Assembly (NCBI RefSeq): GCF_011947195.1
Contig: NZ_JAATVY010000018.1
Span: 1-64,000, forward strand
Length of the DNA stretch: 64,000 bases
Origin: Planosporangium thailandense
GTDB taxonomy: Bacteria > Actinomycetota > Actinomycetes > Mycobacteriales > Micromonosporaceae
Reading direction: 5' to 3'
Of this stretch, positions 51,907 through 61,921 are shown one piece after another. Every line of letters starts with the position of its first letter. The first letter of the stretch is position 1. Under the pieces are notes generated by a model that was given only the letters and a program-made list of their open reading frames with translations, was not told where the DNA came from and ran no database searches. The position numbers were made by a program, and so were the translations under genes.

Positions 51907-52692
51907 ATGAGTGACGACCTCGGTGCCAAGGCACCCAAGTACCTGCAGATCGCGGCGCAACTCCGCCGTGACATCGGCGACGGCAAGTTCAAGCCCGACA
52001 ACCGTCTCCCTGCCGAGACTGCCCTCGCCGAGCGCTTCCGGGTCAGCCCAATTACGTTGCGGAGCGCCATGGCGGTACTGCGAGCCGAGGGCCTGATCGA
52101 GTCGCGGCACGGGGTCGGTACGTTCGTCCGCGAAAGCCGGCGGTTGCAGCGCAGGTCACGCGATCGTTACGGCCGCGCCCGCAAAGACCATCAGCTCCTC
52201 ACCTCGCACCTTCGACACGAGATCGTGTTCGCCGGAAGGGCGTCCCTTCCGGCGGAGATCGCCGCAGTCATGGATCTTGAATCCGGCACCGAGGTGGTCG
52301 TCCGACGCCGTCACCTTTACAGCAAGGAAACCGGCCGGCCCGAGGAGATCGGCGCAAGCTACATCCCGCTGGAGATCGCTGGTGGCACGTTCCTCGAAGA
52401 GCCGACCGTCGTGCCCAAGGGCCTGTTCCTGTGCATCGAGGAGCTGAGCGGCAAGCGATACACCACCGCACGCGATCACTGGGTCGCACGCCTACCGACG
52501 GCCGAAGAGGCCGCCGCCCTCGAACTCCCGACAGGCGCACCGGTTATGCATGTCATCCACGCGGCTCGCGCCGAGGACGGCAGCATCCTCGAAGTCTCAG
52601 AATCAGTGTGGCCGGCCGACCGGATCATGGTCATCGACGACTACGAGGTCGAGTCGACCGCAACGGAGCCCGCAGCACCGTCCGAGGTCTGA
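51907..52692 (+). CDS. GntR-family (HutC/UTRA) regulator
   Basis: A 261-residue regulator. Winged helix: YLQIAAQLRRDIGDGKFKPDNRLPAETALAERFRVSPITLRSAMAVLRAEGLIE. The UTRA ligand domain spans about 90-250 and ends VWPADRIMVIDDYEV. ATG 51907 begins MSDDLGAKAPKY; an in-frame ATG at 51895 is possible. Three matching palindromes upstream point to autoregulation and control of the divergent small-protein genes. It is 16 bases from the 2H phosphoesterase gene and surely co-transcribed. Ligand unknown. Confidence 0.92.
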   Translation: MSDDLGAKAPKYLQIAAQLRRDIGDGKFKPDNRLPAETALAERFRVSPITLRSAMAVLRAEGLIESRHGVGTFVRESRRLQRRSRDRYGRARKDHQLLTSHLRHEIVFAGRASLPAEIAAVMDLESGTEVVVRRRHLYSKETGRPEEIGASYIPLEIAGGTFLEEPTVVPKGLFLCIEELSGKRYTTARDHWVARLPTAEEAAALELPTGAPVMHVIHAARAEDGSILEVSESVWPADRIMVIDDYEVESTATEPAAPSEV

Positions 52693-52708
52693 CTTGGAGG
52701 AACCGACA

Positions 52709-53356
52709 ATGTCACTCGTCGACCTGGCACCCGGACAACACGCCAGCCGGGTACGTGACCACTGGTGGTGGCGGCCCGGCTGGCGCATCGGTCGCCGCTT
52801 CTACGCCTTCCACGTCACCTTCGAAGAACAACCCGACCTGTACCGGCTCGCCGACAACTACCGGGTCGGCCTGGCCGCCATGCCAGCGCTAACGCTGATC
52901 CCCGACCAGTGGCTACACCTGACCATGCAGGGCATCGGCTTCACAGACCAGGTCAGCGATGCGACTGTTACGGCGATCGTCGACGAAGCACGCGACATCC
53001 TCGCAGACGTTCCGGAGTTCGAGGTCGAATTCGGCGAGGTCATCGTCACCGACGAGGCCATCGTCATGCCCGCCGAGCCGGCCGCGCCGGTCCGTCACCT
53101 GCGCGCCGCCGTCCGCGGTGCGATCGGCAGGGTTTTCGGTGAGGACCAGGTCCCCGAGAACGCGGACCGGTTCCGGCCGCACGTCAGCGTCGCCTACCTC
53201 ACCGCCGACGGCCCGGCAGCGCCGTACGTCGAGGCGCTCCAAGCCGCCAAACTTGAGCCTGCGCGTGTCCGAATCAGCCATATCGACCTGATCGAGATGC
53301 ACCGCGACCGGTATATGTACGAGTGGACGGTTCTCGCCCGACTCCCCCTCAGCTAA
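52709..53356 (+). CDS. 2'-5' RNA ligase-like 2H phosphoesterase
   Basis: A 215-residue protein with the two H-x-T/S motifs of the 2H phosphoesterase fold: HLTMQGIGF and RPHVSVAYL. Family members open or close 2',5' or cyclic phosphates on RNA or nucleotides. A Trp-rich start (DHWWWRPGWRIGRRFYAFHV) precedes the fold. The ATG at 52709 has GGAGG eight bases upstream. The link to a GntR regulator suggests a small nucleotide or RNA-end substrate controlled by that regulator, but this is inference. Confidence 0.85.
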   Translation: MSLVDLAPGQHASRVRDHWWWRPGWRIGRRFYAFHVTFEEQPDLYRLADNYRVGLAAMPALTLIPDQWLHLTMQGIGFTDQVSDATVTAIVDEARDILADVPEFEVEFGEVIVTDEAIVMPAEPAAPVRHLRAAVRGAIGRVFGEDQVPENADRFRPHVSVAYLTADGPAAPYVEALQAAKLEPARVRISHIDLIEMHRDRYMYEWTVLARLPLS

Positions 53357-53477
53357 GCGATTTCGAGATTGGACTGCCGCACCAAGCACCGAGGCGATTG
53401 AAGACCAGATGCCTCCGGTGCCGGCTTCAGCTCGGGAGAGGCGCCTTCCGCCGCCGTCTCCGGGCATGGAGCTTCGA

Positions 53478-54878
53478 TCAGCGGCCGTACATCGCGACCC
53501 TCGCGGCGGCGTACGCCCCACGGATCCGCTCCCCCGCCTCCGCATCACCGCTCTCCCCGACCTCGGTACCCTCCCGGGAGGCGTCCCAGTGCGGGGGCTC
53601 GGCGGCCCCGGCGAGGGCCCAGGCCGCCTGCCTGGCCGCGCCCAGCGCGACGTACTCGCCGGGCTCGGGTACGACGACCGGCGCGCCCAGCACGGTCGGG
53701 GCGATCGCACGTACCGCCCGCGAGCGCGCGGCGCCGCCGATGAGCAGGATGCGCCGCGCCCGCACCCCGAGGTCCTGGAGCGCGGCCAGCCCGTCGGCCA
53801 GCCCACAGAGCATGCCCTCGACGGCGGCGCGCGCGAGGTTCTCCGGCGTCATGTTGGTGCGGCGCAGCCCGGCGAGGGTACCGGTGGCGTCGGGCAGGTT
53901 GGGGGTGCGCTCCCCCTCCAGGTACGGCAGCAGCACCAGGCCCTCGGCGCCGGGCGGCGCGTCGAGGGCGAGCCGGTCGAGGCCGGCCAGGTCGGTGCCG
54001 AGCAGCCGCGCCGCGGCGCCGAGCACGCGGGCGGCGTTGAGCGTGCACACGAGCGGCAGGTACCGGCCGGTGGCGTCGGCGAACCCGGCGACGGTGCCGG
54101 ACGGGTCGGCGACGGGATGCGAGTGCACGGCGAACACCGTGCCGCTCGTACCCAGCGATACCACCACATCCCCGGCCCGGGCGTCGAGGCCGAGCGCCGC
54201 GGCCATGTTGTCGCCGGTACCGGCCGACACGAGCACCCCGGAGCGGGTCTCGCCGGCCGCCTCCCAGGGCGGGAGCACCCGGGGCAGCCGGGGCCCCCGG
54301 CCGAACGCACGTTCCACGATGTCCGAGCGGTACTCGCCGGTGGCCGGCGACCAGTAGCCGGTGCCGGAGGCGTCGCCCCGGTCGGTCACGGGTGACCCTT
54401 CACGACCGAGCAACTGCCAGGTCAGCCAGTCGTGGGGCAGCATGACGTCGCTGACCCGCTGCGCGTGGTGCGGTTCGTGCTCGGCGAGCCAGCGCAGCTT
54501 GGTGACGGTGAAGCTCGCGACCGGCACCGAGCCGACGGCGTCCGCCCAGGCGGCCGGCCCGCCGAGGTCGCGGACGAGATCCTCGGCGGCCACGGCCGAC
54601 CGGGTGTCGTTCCACAGCAGGGCCGGCCGGACGACCTCGCCGGTCTCGTCCACGGCGACGAGCCCGTGCTGCTGGGCGCCGACGCCGATCGCCGTGACGC
54701 CGTCGAGCAGGCCGCCGGCGGACGCCGCTTCGAGCGCGGACCACCAGGCGGACGGGTGGACCTCGGTGCCGTCCGGATGCGCGGCGCTGGCCTCGGCGAG
54801 CACCGTGCCCGTCTCGGCGTCGCAGACCACGATCTTCGTCGACTGGGTGGAGGAGTCGATCCCGGCGACCTTCGTCAT
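53478..54878 (-). CDS. xylB: Xylulokinase
   Basis: Phosphorylates D-xylulose to xylulose 5-phosphate, the step after XylA. 466 residues of the FGGY kinase family. Key parts: [15 protein letters not shown] (phosphate loop), [14 protein letters not shown] and [15 protein letters not shown] in the first domain, [11 protein letters not shown], and the second-domain [14 protein letters not shown]. It is not beside xylA but next to a beta-glucosidase/ABC operon, separated by a long hairpin. Xylose genes are therefore split over two loci 43 kb apart. Confidence 0.94.
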   Translation of the reverse strand: MTKVAGIDSSTQSTKIVVCDAETGTVLAEASAAHPDGTEVHPSAWWSALEAASAGGLLDGVTAIGVGAQQHGLVAVDETGEVVRPALLWNDTRSAVAAEDLVRDLGGPAAWADAVGSVPVASFTVTKLRWLAEHEPHHAQRVSDVMLPHDWLTWQLLGREGSPVTDRGDASGTGYWSPATGEYRSDIVERAFGRGPRLPRVLPPWEAAGETRSGVLVSAGTGDNMAAALGLDARAGDVVVSLGTSGTVFAVHSHPVADPSGTVAGFADATGRYLPLVCTLNAARVLGAAARLLGTDLAGLDRLALDAPPGAEGLVLLPYLEGERTPNLPDATGTLAGLRRTNMTPENLARAAVEGMLCGLADGLAALQDLGVRARRILLIGGAARSRAVRAIAPTVLGAPVVVPEPGEYVALGAARQAAWALAGAAEPPHWDASREGTEVGESGDAEAGERIRGAYAAARVAMYGR

Positions 54879-54910
54879 GCCGACAGGCTAGTGCCCGGTC
54901 CGCTCACGAA

Positions 54911-54956
54911 ATCTTGGGGAGTTTGACATCGAATACGGTGTCAAAATCCCCAAGAT
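54911..54956. terminator. 18-base-arm inverted repeat between bgl operon and xylB
   Basis: Arms 54911-54928 and 54939-54956 pair with a single mismatch around 10 bases. The outer edge reads CAAGATCCGCG, the complement of the GCGGATCTTG core seen at 5583 and 21538. It lies just past the beta-glucosidase stop and should end that operon. Confidence 0.75.
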
Positions 54957-54967
54957 CCGCGAAGCGC

Positions 54968-56410
54968 TCAGCCCACGGGTACCCCACCACCCGCGATCAC
55001 GTCGCGGTACCAGCGCGCGCTGTCCTTGAGGGTGCGCCGCTGCGTGGCGTAGTCGACGTGCACGATACCGAACCGCTTCGAGTAGCCCCACGCCCACTCG
55101 AAGTTGTCCAGCAGCGACCAGACGAAGTACCCCCGCAGGTCCACGCCTTCGCGCAGCGCCTCGTGCGCCGCGGCCAGGTGCCCGCGCAGGTACTCCACCC
55201 GCTCCGGGTCGTGCACCTGCCCGGCCGGGTTCGGCTCGTCCGGGTAGGCCGCGCCGTTCTCGGTGATGACCAGCGGCACGTCGCCGTAGTCGCGGTGGAT
55301 CCGGCTGAGCAGCTCGCGCAGCCCGGTGGGGTCGACCGACCAGCCCATGTCGGTGAGCGGGCCCGGCGGCTGGAGGAACCGGACGTGCTCGCTGCCCGGC
55401 CAGGCCGACGGCGCGGGGACCGCGTCCGGCGAACCGACCGGCACCGGCCCGGGCGGCTCGCCGGCGCCGACGAGCATCGGCTGGTAGTAGTTGACGCCCA
55501 GCAGGTCGATCGGCCTGGCGATGGTGTCGAGGTCACCGTCGCGCACGAAGTCCCAGCCGGTCAGGTGGGAGGTGTCGGCCTGCACGTCCGCCGGGTACTG
55601 CCCGCGCAGCACCGGGTCGAGCCAGATCCGGTTCATCAGGCCGTCGATGCGCCGGGCGGCGTCGACGTCGTCGGCCGCGGCGCTGGCCGGCCGTACCGTG
55701 GTCGGATTGATCACGAACCCGACCTGGGCGTCGGCGGCGAGGCGCGAGGCGCGCAGGGCCTGTACGCCGAGACCGTGCGCCAGCAGCAGGTGGTGCGTCG
55801 CGGTCAGGGCCGCGACCGGATCGGTACGGCCGGGGGCGTGCTCGCCCGAGCCGTGCCCCAGCATCGCCGAGCACCACGGCTCGTTGAGCGTGGCCCACAC
55901 GCCGACCCGGTCACCGAGCCGGTCGGCGACCAGGCTCGCGTACTCGGCGAACCGGTACGCGGTGTCCCGGTTGGTCCAGCCACCGGCGTCCTCGAGTTCC
56001 TGCGGCAGGTCCCAGTGGTACAGCGTGAGCACCGGCCGGATCTGCGAGGCGAGCAGGTCGTCGACGAGCCGTTCGTAGAACGCCATGCCGGTGGGGTTGA
56101 CCGGACCGCTGCCGGCCGGCCGTACCCGCGGCCAGCTCACCGAGAACCGGTACGCGGAGAGCCCCAGCTCCCGCATGATCGCCACGTCCTCGACGACGCG
56201 GTGGTAGTGGTCGGCGGCCACCGCGCCGGTGTCGCCGTGCAGCACCTTGCCGGGGGTGGCCGAGAAGGTGTCCCAGATGGACGGGGTACGCCCGCCCTCG
56301 GTCGCGGCGCCCTCGATCTGGTACGCCGCGGTCGCCGCTCCCCACATGAACTCCGGTGGGAACCGCAGCCTGCCCTCGGTGGCCGCCTCCGTCTTCAACG
56401 AGGAAGTCAC
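54968..56410 (-). CDS. GH1 beta-glucosidase (cytoplasmic)
   Basis: A 480-residue retaining beta-glucosidase that cleaves imported cellobiose-type sugars. Signature stretches: [21 protein letters not shown], acid/base Glu in TLNEPWC, nucleophile Glu in [12 protein letters not shown] and aglycone stretch [17 protein letters not shown]. No signal peptide. GTG 56410 overlaps the permease stop as GTGA, so it is the last gene of the importer operon, as bglC is in cebEFG-bglC of Streptomyces. Confidence 0.95.
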   Translation of the reverse strand: MTSSLKTEAATEGRLRFPPEFMWGAATAAYQIEGAATEGGRTPSIWDTFSATPGKVLHGDTGAVAADHYHRVVEDVAIMRELGLSAYRFSVSWPRVRPAGSGPVNPTGMAFYERLVDDLLASQIRPVLTLYHWDLPQELEDAGGWTNRDTAYRFAEYASLVADRLGDRVGVWATLNEPWCSAMLGHGSGEHAPGRTDPVAALTATHHLLLAHGLGVQALRASRLAADAQVGFVINPTTVRPASAAADDVDAARRIDGLMNRIWLDPVLRGQYPADVQADTSHLTGWDFVRDGDLDTIARPIDLLGVNYYQPMLVGAGEPPGPVPVGSPDAVPAPSAWPGSEHVRFLQPPGPLTDMGWSVDPTGLRELLSRIHRDYGDVPLVITENGAAYPDEPNPAGQVHDPERVEYLRGHLAAAHEALREGVDLRGYFVWSLLDNFEWAWGYSKRFGIVHVDYATQRRTLKDSARWYRDVIAGGGVPVG

Positions 56411-57267
56411 CCTTTCACCGCCCCCTGCATGATTCCTCCAAGGATCTGCCGGCCCATCAGCGCGAAGACCACCAGGATCGGCAGCGTCGAGACGAGAGCC
56501 CCGCAGAGCACCAGCGAATAATCCCGAACGTACCCACCCTGGAGCGCCGACAACGCCACCTGAACCGTGGGATTCTGCTGGGTCATCGCCACCAGCGGCC
56601 AGAAGAAGTCGTTCCAGGTGGCCATGAAGGTCAGCATGCCCAGTACGGCGGCTGCCGGCCGGGCGACCGGCAGCACGACGTGCCAGTACAGCCGCCAGGT
56701 GGAGCAGCCGTCGAGCCGGCCGGCCTCCAGCAGTTCGGTCGGCAGGGCGGTGGCCAGGTACTGGCGCATGAAGAACACGCCGAAGGCGCTGACCGCCGCC
56801 GGCGCGACGAGCGCCTGGAGGTGCCCGGCCCAGTGCAGCCAGTTGGCCATCATGATGTACAGCGGGATGATGCCCAGCTGCGGCGGCACCATCATCGTGG
56901 CCACGACGACGCCGAGCAGGGCACCCTTGCCGCGGAAACGCAGCTTCGCGAAGGCGAACCCGGCGAGCGTCGAGGTGAACACGACCGAGATCGTCACCAG
57001 GGTGGACACGACGAGCGAGTTGGTCAGGGCGAGCCGCATGTCGGTGCGGGTGAACACCGCCCGCAGATTGTCCAGCAGCCGGCTGCCGGGGACCAGCACG
57101 GGCGGCGTCCGGCTGATGTCGCCGGTGTCGTGGGACGCGGCGACGAGCGTCCAGTACAGCGGAAACATCGACAACAGCAGGACCACGCCGAGCACGGCGT
57201 AGGTTCCCCAGCCGGCGGACAGCTGGCTGTTGCGGCCACGGCGCCGGGGCGTCATCAACACCGTCAT
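56407..57267 (-). CDS. Sugar ABC transporter permease (CebG type)
   Basis: CUT1 permease of 286 residues with six segments. EAA loop: [24 protein letters not shown]. Both ends overlap neighbours (ATGA at the start, GTGA at the end). The product is one half of the membrane channel for an oligosaccharide, likely cellobiose or cellodextrins. Confidence 0.93.
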   Translation of the reverse strand: MTVLMTPRRRGRNSQLSAGWGTYAVLGVVLLLSMFPLYWTLVAASHDTGDISRTPPVLVPGSRLLDNLRAVFTRTDMRLALTNSLVVSTLVTISVVFTSTLAGFAFAKLRFRGKGALLGVVVATMMVPPQLGIIPLYIMMANWLHWAGHLQALVAPAAVSAFGVFFMRQYLATALPTELLEAGRLDGCSTWRLYWHVVLPVARPAAAVLGMLTFMATWNDFFWPLVAMTQQNPTVQVALSALQGGYVRDYSLVLCGALVSTLPILVVFALMGRQILGGIMQGAVKG

Positions 57268-58226
57268 GATGCGTCAACCCCTCGCATCCGGCGGGCGGCG
57301 ACCAGGTTGACCGCGACGAACAGGGCGATGATGCCGAACATCGCCCACGAGATCGCGGCGCCGTACCCGTACTTGAACTTCTGCCAGAACTGGTCGTAGG
57401 TGTAGAGGGCGAGCGTCTGGAACTGGTGTTGGGAGCCTCCGGTTGTCGGCGTCTGACTGGTGTTGAACAGCAGTGGCTCGCCGAACAGTTGCAGCGAGCC
57501 GATCGTCGACACGATGACGGTGAACAGGATCGTCGGGCGCAGCATGGGTACGGTGATCGTCCGGAACTGTCTCCACCGGCTCGCGCCGTCGAGCGCGGCC
57601 GACTCGTACAGCTCGAACGGGATCGCCTGCATGCCGGCCAGGTAGATGAGCGCGTTGTAGCCGGTCCAGCGCCAGGTGACGATCACCGAGATGGCGATCC
57701 AGGACGTCCAGGTGCCGGCCTGCCAGTCGACGTGGTCGACCCCGACGAGGCCGAGCAGCCAGTTGACCATGCCGTAGTCGCGCCCGAACAGCTGGACGAA
57801 GATGATGGTGACGGCGGCGACCGACGTGACGTTGGGCAGCAGCACGCCCATCCGGATGAGCGTGCGGCCGCGGAGCTTGTAGTTGAGCAGGTGCGCGACT
57901 CCGAGCGCCAGCAGAAGCTGCGGCACGGTCGAGATGAGCCCGATGCCGATCGTGTTCTTGACGGCGTTCCAGAAGAAGGGGTCGTGCCAGAGGGCGACGT
58001 AGTTGCGCCAGCCCACGAACGCGCTTTCGCTGCCGGGTGTGTCGGCCCGCCAGCCGGTGAGCGAGACGTAGCCGGTGTACACGAGCGGGAACAGCCCGAA
58101 CACCCCGAACACGACGAAGAACGGCGCCACGAACGCGTACGGCGCGCCCTTGGTGTCGAGCCGGTACCGCCGGACCGGTAGGGCGGCGTGCGCGGCGGCG
58201 GGGCGGGGTCTGGTCATCACGGCCAT
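57264..58226 (-). CDS. Sugar ABC transporter permease (CebF type)
   Basis: CUT1 permease of 320 residues with six segments after a basic N-terminus. EAA loop: [25 protein letters not shown]. The motif [17 protein letters not shown] marks the substrate-facing region of oligosaccharide permeases. It starts at ATG 58226, 29 bases after the binding-protein stop. No ATPase gene is present; a shared MsiK-like ATPase must serve. Confidence 0.93.
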   Translation of the reverse strand: MAVMTRPRPAAAHAALPVRRYRLDTKGAPYAFVAPFFVVFGVFGLFPLVYTGYVSLTGWRADTPGSESAFVGWRNYVALWHDPFFWNAVKNTIGIGLISTVPQLLLALGVAHLLNYKLRGRTLIRMGVLLPNVTSVAAVTIIFVQLFGRDYGMVNWLLGLVGVDHVDWQAGTWTSWIAISVIVTWRWTGYNALIYLAGMQAIPFELYESAALDGASRWRQFRTITVPMLRPTILFTVIVSTIGSLQLFGEPLLFNTSQTPTTGGSQHQFQTLALYTYDQFWQKFKYGYGAAISWAMFGIIALFVAVNLVAARRMRGVDAS

Positions 58227-58255
58227 GGCGGGTCCGTCCTGGGTCGGGTCGCCGG

Positions 58256-59548
58256 TCAGGAGACGATGTTCCGGACGTCGGCGACGGCCTTCTTCCAGGC
58301 CGCGTCAGGGGTGGCGGTGCCCTGCTCGACGGTGGTGAGGGCGTTGCCGATGGCGTTGCCGATGTCGCCCTGGTGCGGGCCGAGGATCTGCGGCTTCAGG
58401 CTCTTCACCGACTCCGAGAAGATCTTTCCGGCGGGCGCGTTGTTGAAGAAGGGGTTGTCGTATCCGGCGACCTCCGGCTGGCTCCACAGCGCCTGGTCGG
58501 ACGGGAAGTTGCCCTTGTTGGTGAACAGCCACTTCTCCTGCTCGGGGGCGGTCAGCCACTTCGCGAGCTCGATGGCTTCCTTCTGGTGGCGGCTGGCCCT
58601 GGGCACCGTGAGGTAGGAGCCGCCCCAGTTGCCGCCACCGGTGCCGGGGATCCGGGCGATGTCCCACTTGCCCGCGGTGTCCGGAGCGTTGTCCTTGATG
58701 TAGGCCATCATCCAGGACGGGCAGGTGACGGTGGCGAACTGCCCCTTGGCGAAACCGGTGTTCCACTGCGGGCTGAACGCGGCGAGCCCGGCCGACTCGC
58801 CGGCCTGGATCGCGGCGACCGTGGTGTCCCACGCCTGCTTGACCGCCGGGTTGGTCTCGACGATGACCTTGCCGGAGGCGTCGTAGGCGTTCCGGGTGGA
58901 CTGGCCGATGATCGCGTTGTAGAGGTTGCTGCCGGCGTCGAACCATTTCACGTTCTTGTCCGGGCTCTTGGCCTGGAACTGCTTGCCGACCTCCACGTAC
59001 GAGTTCCAGTCGGTGAACAGCGCGGACACCGCGTCCCGATCGCTGGGCAGGCCGGCGGCCTTGAGCAGGTCGGAGCGGTAGCACAGGGCGAGCCCGCCCA
59101 CGTCGGTGCCGAGGCCGAAGAGCGCCTTGCCGTCCTGACTGGTCGCCGGCTGCCACTTGGAATCGACCCACTGGTCCTTGCGGACGCCCTGGCCGAGGAA
59201 GTCCACGAACTTCGCGGCCTGCGGCCGGAACCCGGCGATCTGCCCGATCTCGATGGCTTCGATGTCGGCGGTGCCGGCGCCGCTGAGCAGGTGGGCCTGC
59301 AGGTTCTTGTGGTGGGCGCCGTAGTCGGTCACGTTCTGCTTGACCGTGATGTTCGGGTGGCTCTCCTTGTACCTGGCGTACAGGTCCTGGTAGCCGAAGT
59401 CGCCGAACAGGTTGACGGTCAGGGTGACCGGGCCGTTGTCGCCGGCCGGTCCGTCCGAGCTGCTGCCACAGCCGGCGAGCAGTGAGCCCACCAGCATGGC
59501 GCCGACCCCGAACAGCAGGGCCGGTCGCCGGGTCATCGCGACGCGCAT
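58256..59548 (-). CDS. Sugar ABC transporter binding lipoprotein (CebE type)
   Basis: Captures an oligosaccharide outside the cell. 430 residues; MRVAMTRRPALLFGVGA, lipobox SLLAGC and a short Ser/Gly linker. The solute-binding fold has FGDFGYQDLYARYKESHP, LGTDVGGLALCYRSDLL and KGQFATVTCPSWMMAYIKD. The ATG at 59548 has GAGGAG six bases upstream. It heads the operon and faces the LacI regulator. The CebEFG-BglC order supports cellobiose; other beta-glucosides remain possible. Confidence 0.92.
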   Translation of the reverse strand: MRVAMTRRPALLFGVGAMLVGSLLAGCGSSSDGPAGDNGPVTLTVNLFGDFGYQDLYARYKESHPNITVKQNVTDYGAHHKNLQAHLLSGAGTADIEAIEIGQIAGFRPQAAKFVDFLGQGVRKDQWVDSKWQPATSQDGKALFGLGTDVGGLALCYRSDLLKAAGLPSDRDAVSALFTDWNSYVEVGKQFQAKSPDKNVKWFDAGSNLYNAIIGQSTRNAYDASGKVIVETNPAVKQAWDTTVAAIQAGESAGLAAFSPQWNTGFAKGQFATVTCPSWMMAYIKDNAPDTAGKWDIARIPGTGGGNWGGSYLTVPRASRHQKEAIELAKWLTAPEQEKWLFTNKGNFPSDQALWSQPEVAGYDNPFFNNAPAGKIFSESVKSLKPQILGPHQGDIGNAIGNALTTVEQGTATPDAAWKKAVADVRNIVS

Positions 59549-59996
59549 GAAGACTCCTCGGTTCTGTTCGCGCCTGCGGTGGGCGCGCTCGCCACGGGGA
59601 CGACGCGCTCGCCGACGGCGGGACGGGCGCACCCCGCCGGACCGGCGGGAATCACGGAATGAGAGAGCGCTCTCTCATGTGGCGTAGAGCGTGCATCTGA
59701 AACCTACGGATGTCAATATCACCGGGGAAAACGCAGCGGAATCGAGCCCGATACCCGGACCGGGTGAGCGGCTAGGTCGCCCCCGAGAGAGCGTTCCCGC
59801 AGGTGGGCCGGGCGCCGCCACCCCGGCGCGGGCACGGCGACGCGCCGGTCCCGGATCGCGCGACCGGCGCGGAGAGCGCTTTCTAGATCAGTACACTGAG
59901 CGGGCCCGTCCGCCGCCCGGCCGGATCGCGCGCCGCACGGCACGATGGGGTCAGAAGGTGTCGGGCGGACCGCGCCCGGACGAGCGGGAGGACAGC
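59549..59996. promoter_or_regulatory. Divergent control region with CebR-like operators
   Basis: 448 gene-free bases. A perfect 20-bp palindrome ATGAGAGAGCGCTCTCTCAT lies at 59659-59678, 111 bases before the binding-protein start. Its core GAGAGCGCTCTC resembles the TGGGAGCGCTCCCA box bound by CebR in Streptomyces (recalled). Degenerate copies are at 59787-59798 (GAGAGCGTTCCC) and 59871-59884 (GGAGAGCGCTTTCT), nearer the regulator. Confidence 0.8.
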
Positions 59997-61016
59997 ATGG
60001 GCCCTGGTGCGCCCGGCCGCGAGCGGCCAACCTTGGAGAGCGTCGCCGCGCGGGCCGGGGTGTCACGTGCGACGGCCTCCCGGGTCGTCAACGGCTCGCC
60101 GACCGTCGCGCCGCACATCCGGGAAGCGGTGCTGCGCGCGATCACCGATCTCGGGTACGTCCCCAACCAGGCCGCCCGCAGCCTGGTCACCCAGCGCACC
60201 GACTCGTTCGCCCTCGTCCTGACCGAGTCCGCCGGCCGGGTCTTCTCCGACGACCCGTTCTTCCCCAGCATCGTGCAGGGCGCCAGCCAGGTGCTCGACG
60301 CCGCCGGCAAGCAACTGGTGCTCATGATGGTCAACTCAGGCGCCAGCCACGAGCGCGTCGAGCAGTACACGCTCGGTGGGCACGTCGACGGCGTCATGGT
60401 GGCCTCGCTGCACGGCGCCGATCCGCTGCCCGGCACGCTCGCGCGCCGGAACATCCCGGTCGTCGTCAACGGCCGACCGCTGGGCCGGCCGACCGTGCCG
60501 TACGTCGACGTGGACAACGAAGACGGCGCCCGGCTCGCGGTACGGCATCTGCTCGACACCGGCCGCCGCCGGATCGCCACCATCGCCGGCCCGCAGGACA
60601 TGGTCGCCGGGATCGACCGCCTCAACGGGTACCGCGCCGAGCTGAACGACTCCGACCGGCGCTCGATCATCGCCACGGGCGACTTCACCCGGGAATCGGG
60701 CATCGCCGCCATGCGGCAACTGCTCGCCGACGACCCGGAGCTGGACGCGGTGTTCGCCGCCTCCGACCTCATGGCCGCCGGCGCCCTGCGCGCGCTGCGC
60801 CAGGCCGGCCGGCGGGTGCCCGACGACGTAGCCGTGATCGGCTTCGACGACAACGAGATAGCCCGCTACACCGAACCGCCGCTGACCACCGTCCGCCAAC
60901 CGATCATCGACCTCGGCCGTACGATGGCCCGCCTCCTGCTGCGGATCGTCGACGGTGGCGGCGTCGACCCCGCCACCGTGCTCCCCACCGAACTGGTCGT
61001 ACGCGAATCCGCGTGA
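59997..61016 (+). CDS. LacI-family regulator (CebR-like)
   Basis: A 339-residue repressor. The DNA-binding head reads TLESVAARAGVSRATASRVVNGSPTV with the hinge LGYVPNQAARSLV, then a periplasmic-type sensing domain (FFPSIVQGASQVLDAAGKQ, NEDGARLAVRHLLDTGRRRIATIAG). The ATG at 59997 has GGGAGGA upstream. Divergent placement and three palindromic sites make it the regulator of the transporter/beta-glucosidase operon and of itself. Cellobiose as inducer is inferred. Confidence 0.92.
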   Translation: MGPGAPGRERPTLESVAARAGVSRATASRVVNGSPTVAPHIREAVLRAITDLGYVPNQAARSLVTQRTDSFALVLTESAGRVFSDDPFFPSIVQGASQVLDAAGKQLVLMMVNSGASHERVEQYTLGGHVDGVMVASLHGADPLPGTLARRNIPVVVNGRPLGRPTVPYVDVDNEDGARLAVRHLLDTGRRRIATIAGPQDMVAGIDRLNGYRAELNDSDRRSIIATGDFTRESGIAAMRQLLADDPELDAVFAASDLMAAGALRALRQAGRRVPDDVAVIGFDDNEIARYTEPPLTTVRQPIIDLGRTMARLLLRIVDGGGVDPATVLPTELVVRESA

Positions 61017-61066
61017 CCGGCACGTTTCGTCCGTGACCGCACGGTCGGGACCGTACCGTGGCACCC

Positions 61067-61816
61067 GTGAGCAACGAGACGAGCGCCGACGCGCGGTCGA
61101 TGGCGCAGCTGGCCGGCCTGCTGGCCGACGGCACCCGCGCGACGTTCTGCCTGGCCCTCCTCGACGGCCGGGCGTGGACCGCCGGCGAGCTGGCGCGGCT
61201 GGCCGGCGTCGCCCCGTCGACCGCGAGCGCGCACCTGACCCACCTGGTCGGCGGCGGGCTGCTCGCGGAGGAGCGCCAGGGTCGGCACCGCTACGTGCGG
61301 CTGGCCGACCCGGGCGTGGCCGAGCTGATCGAAGACCTCGCCGCGTACTCCCCCCGCGTGCCGGTCCGGCCGAACTCACTGCGTACGGCGAACGCCACGG
61401 CGGCGCTCGCCTGGGCGCGCACCTGCTACGACCACCTCGCCGGTCGGCTGGGCGTGCTCCTGGTCGACGCGATGACCGACCAGGGGCTGCTGGAGGCCGG
61501 GTGGGGCTTGAGCGACCACGGCCTGCGCTGGTTTGCCGACCTGGGCATCGACGTGGCGGCGCTGCGCTCGCCGCGGCGCCCGCTGGTACGCCACTGCCTG
61601 GACTGGACCGAGCGCCGACCGCACCTGGCCGGCGCCGCCGGGGCGGCCCTGTGCCGGCACTTCTTCGACCGTGGCTGGGTCACCCGCGCCGGCGGCCAGC
61701 GGCGGGCCGTGCGCGTCACCGAGTCCGGCCGCGCTGCGCTGCACGACGTCCTCGGCGTTCCGGTGGCCGACCTGACCCCGCCCACCCGGTCCGCCGGCCG
61801 GGGCGGCCGGGCCTGA
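61067..61816 (+). CDS. ArsR-type winged-helix regulator with extended C-terminus
   Basis: A 249-residue regulator. Residues 10-85 form an ArsR-like winged helix (FCLALLDGRAWTAGELARLAGVAPSTASAHLTHLVGGGLL). The rest has a conserved ALCRHFFDRGWVTRAGGQRRAVRVTESGRAAL end. No metal-binding cysteine set, so a non-metal effector is likely. GTG 61067 has TACCGT about ten bases before it and no ribosome site (leaderless-looking); GTG 61058 is an alternative. It is 50 bases past the LacI gene. Confidence 0.82.
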   Translation: MSNETSADARSMAQLAGLLADGTRATFCLALLDGRAWTAGELARLAGVAPSTASAHLTHLVGGGLLAEERQGRHRYVRLADPGVAELIEDLAAYSPRVPVRPNSLRTANATAALAWARTCYDHLAGRLGVLLVDAMTDQGLLEAGWGLSDHGLRWFADLGIDVAALRSPRRPLVRHCLDWTERRPHLAGAAGAALCRHFFDRGWVTRAGGQRRAVRVTESGRAALHDVLGVPVADLTPPTRSAGRGGRA

Positions 61817-61921
61817 CCAGCGAGGCGGAACCTCTCAGTACTCCGTGACGTCGGCCGATGACACGCCTAGATTGTCAATGTCTGCGTCGGCGCGCCCTGC
61901 GCATGGAGCCCCGGGGGGCGT

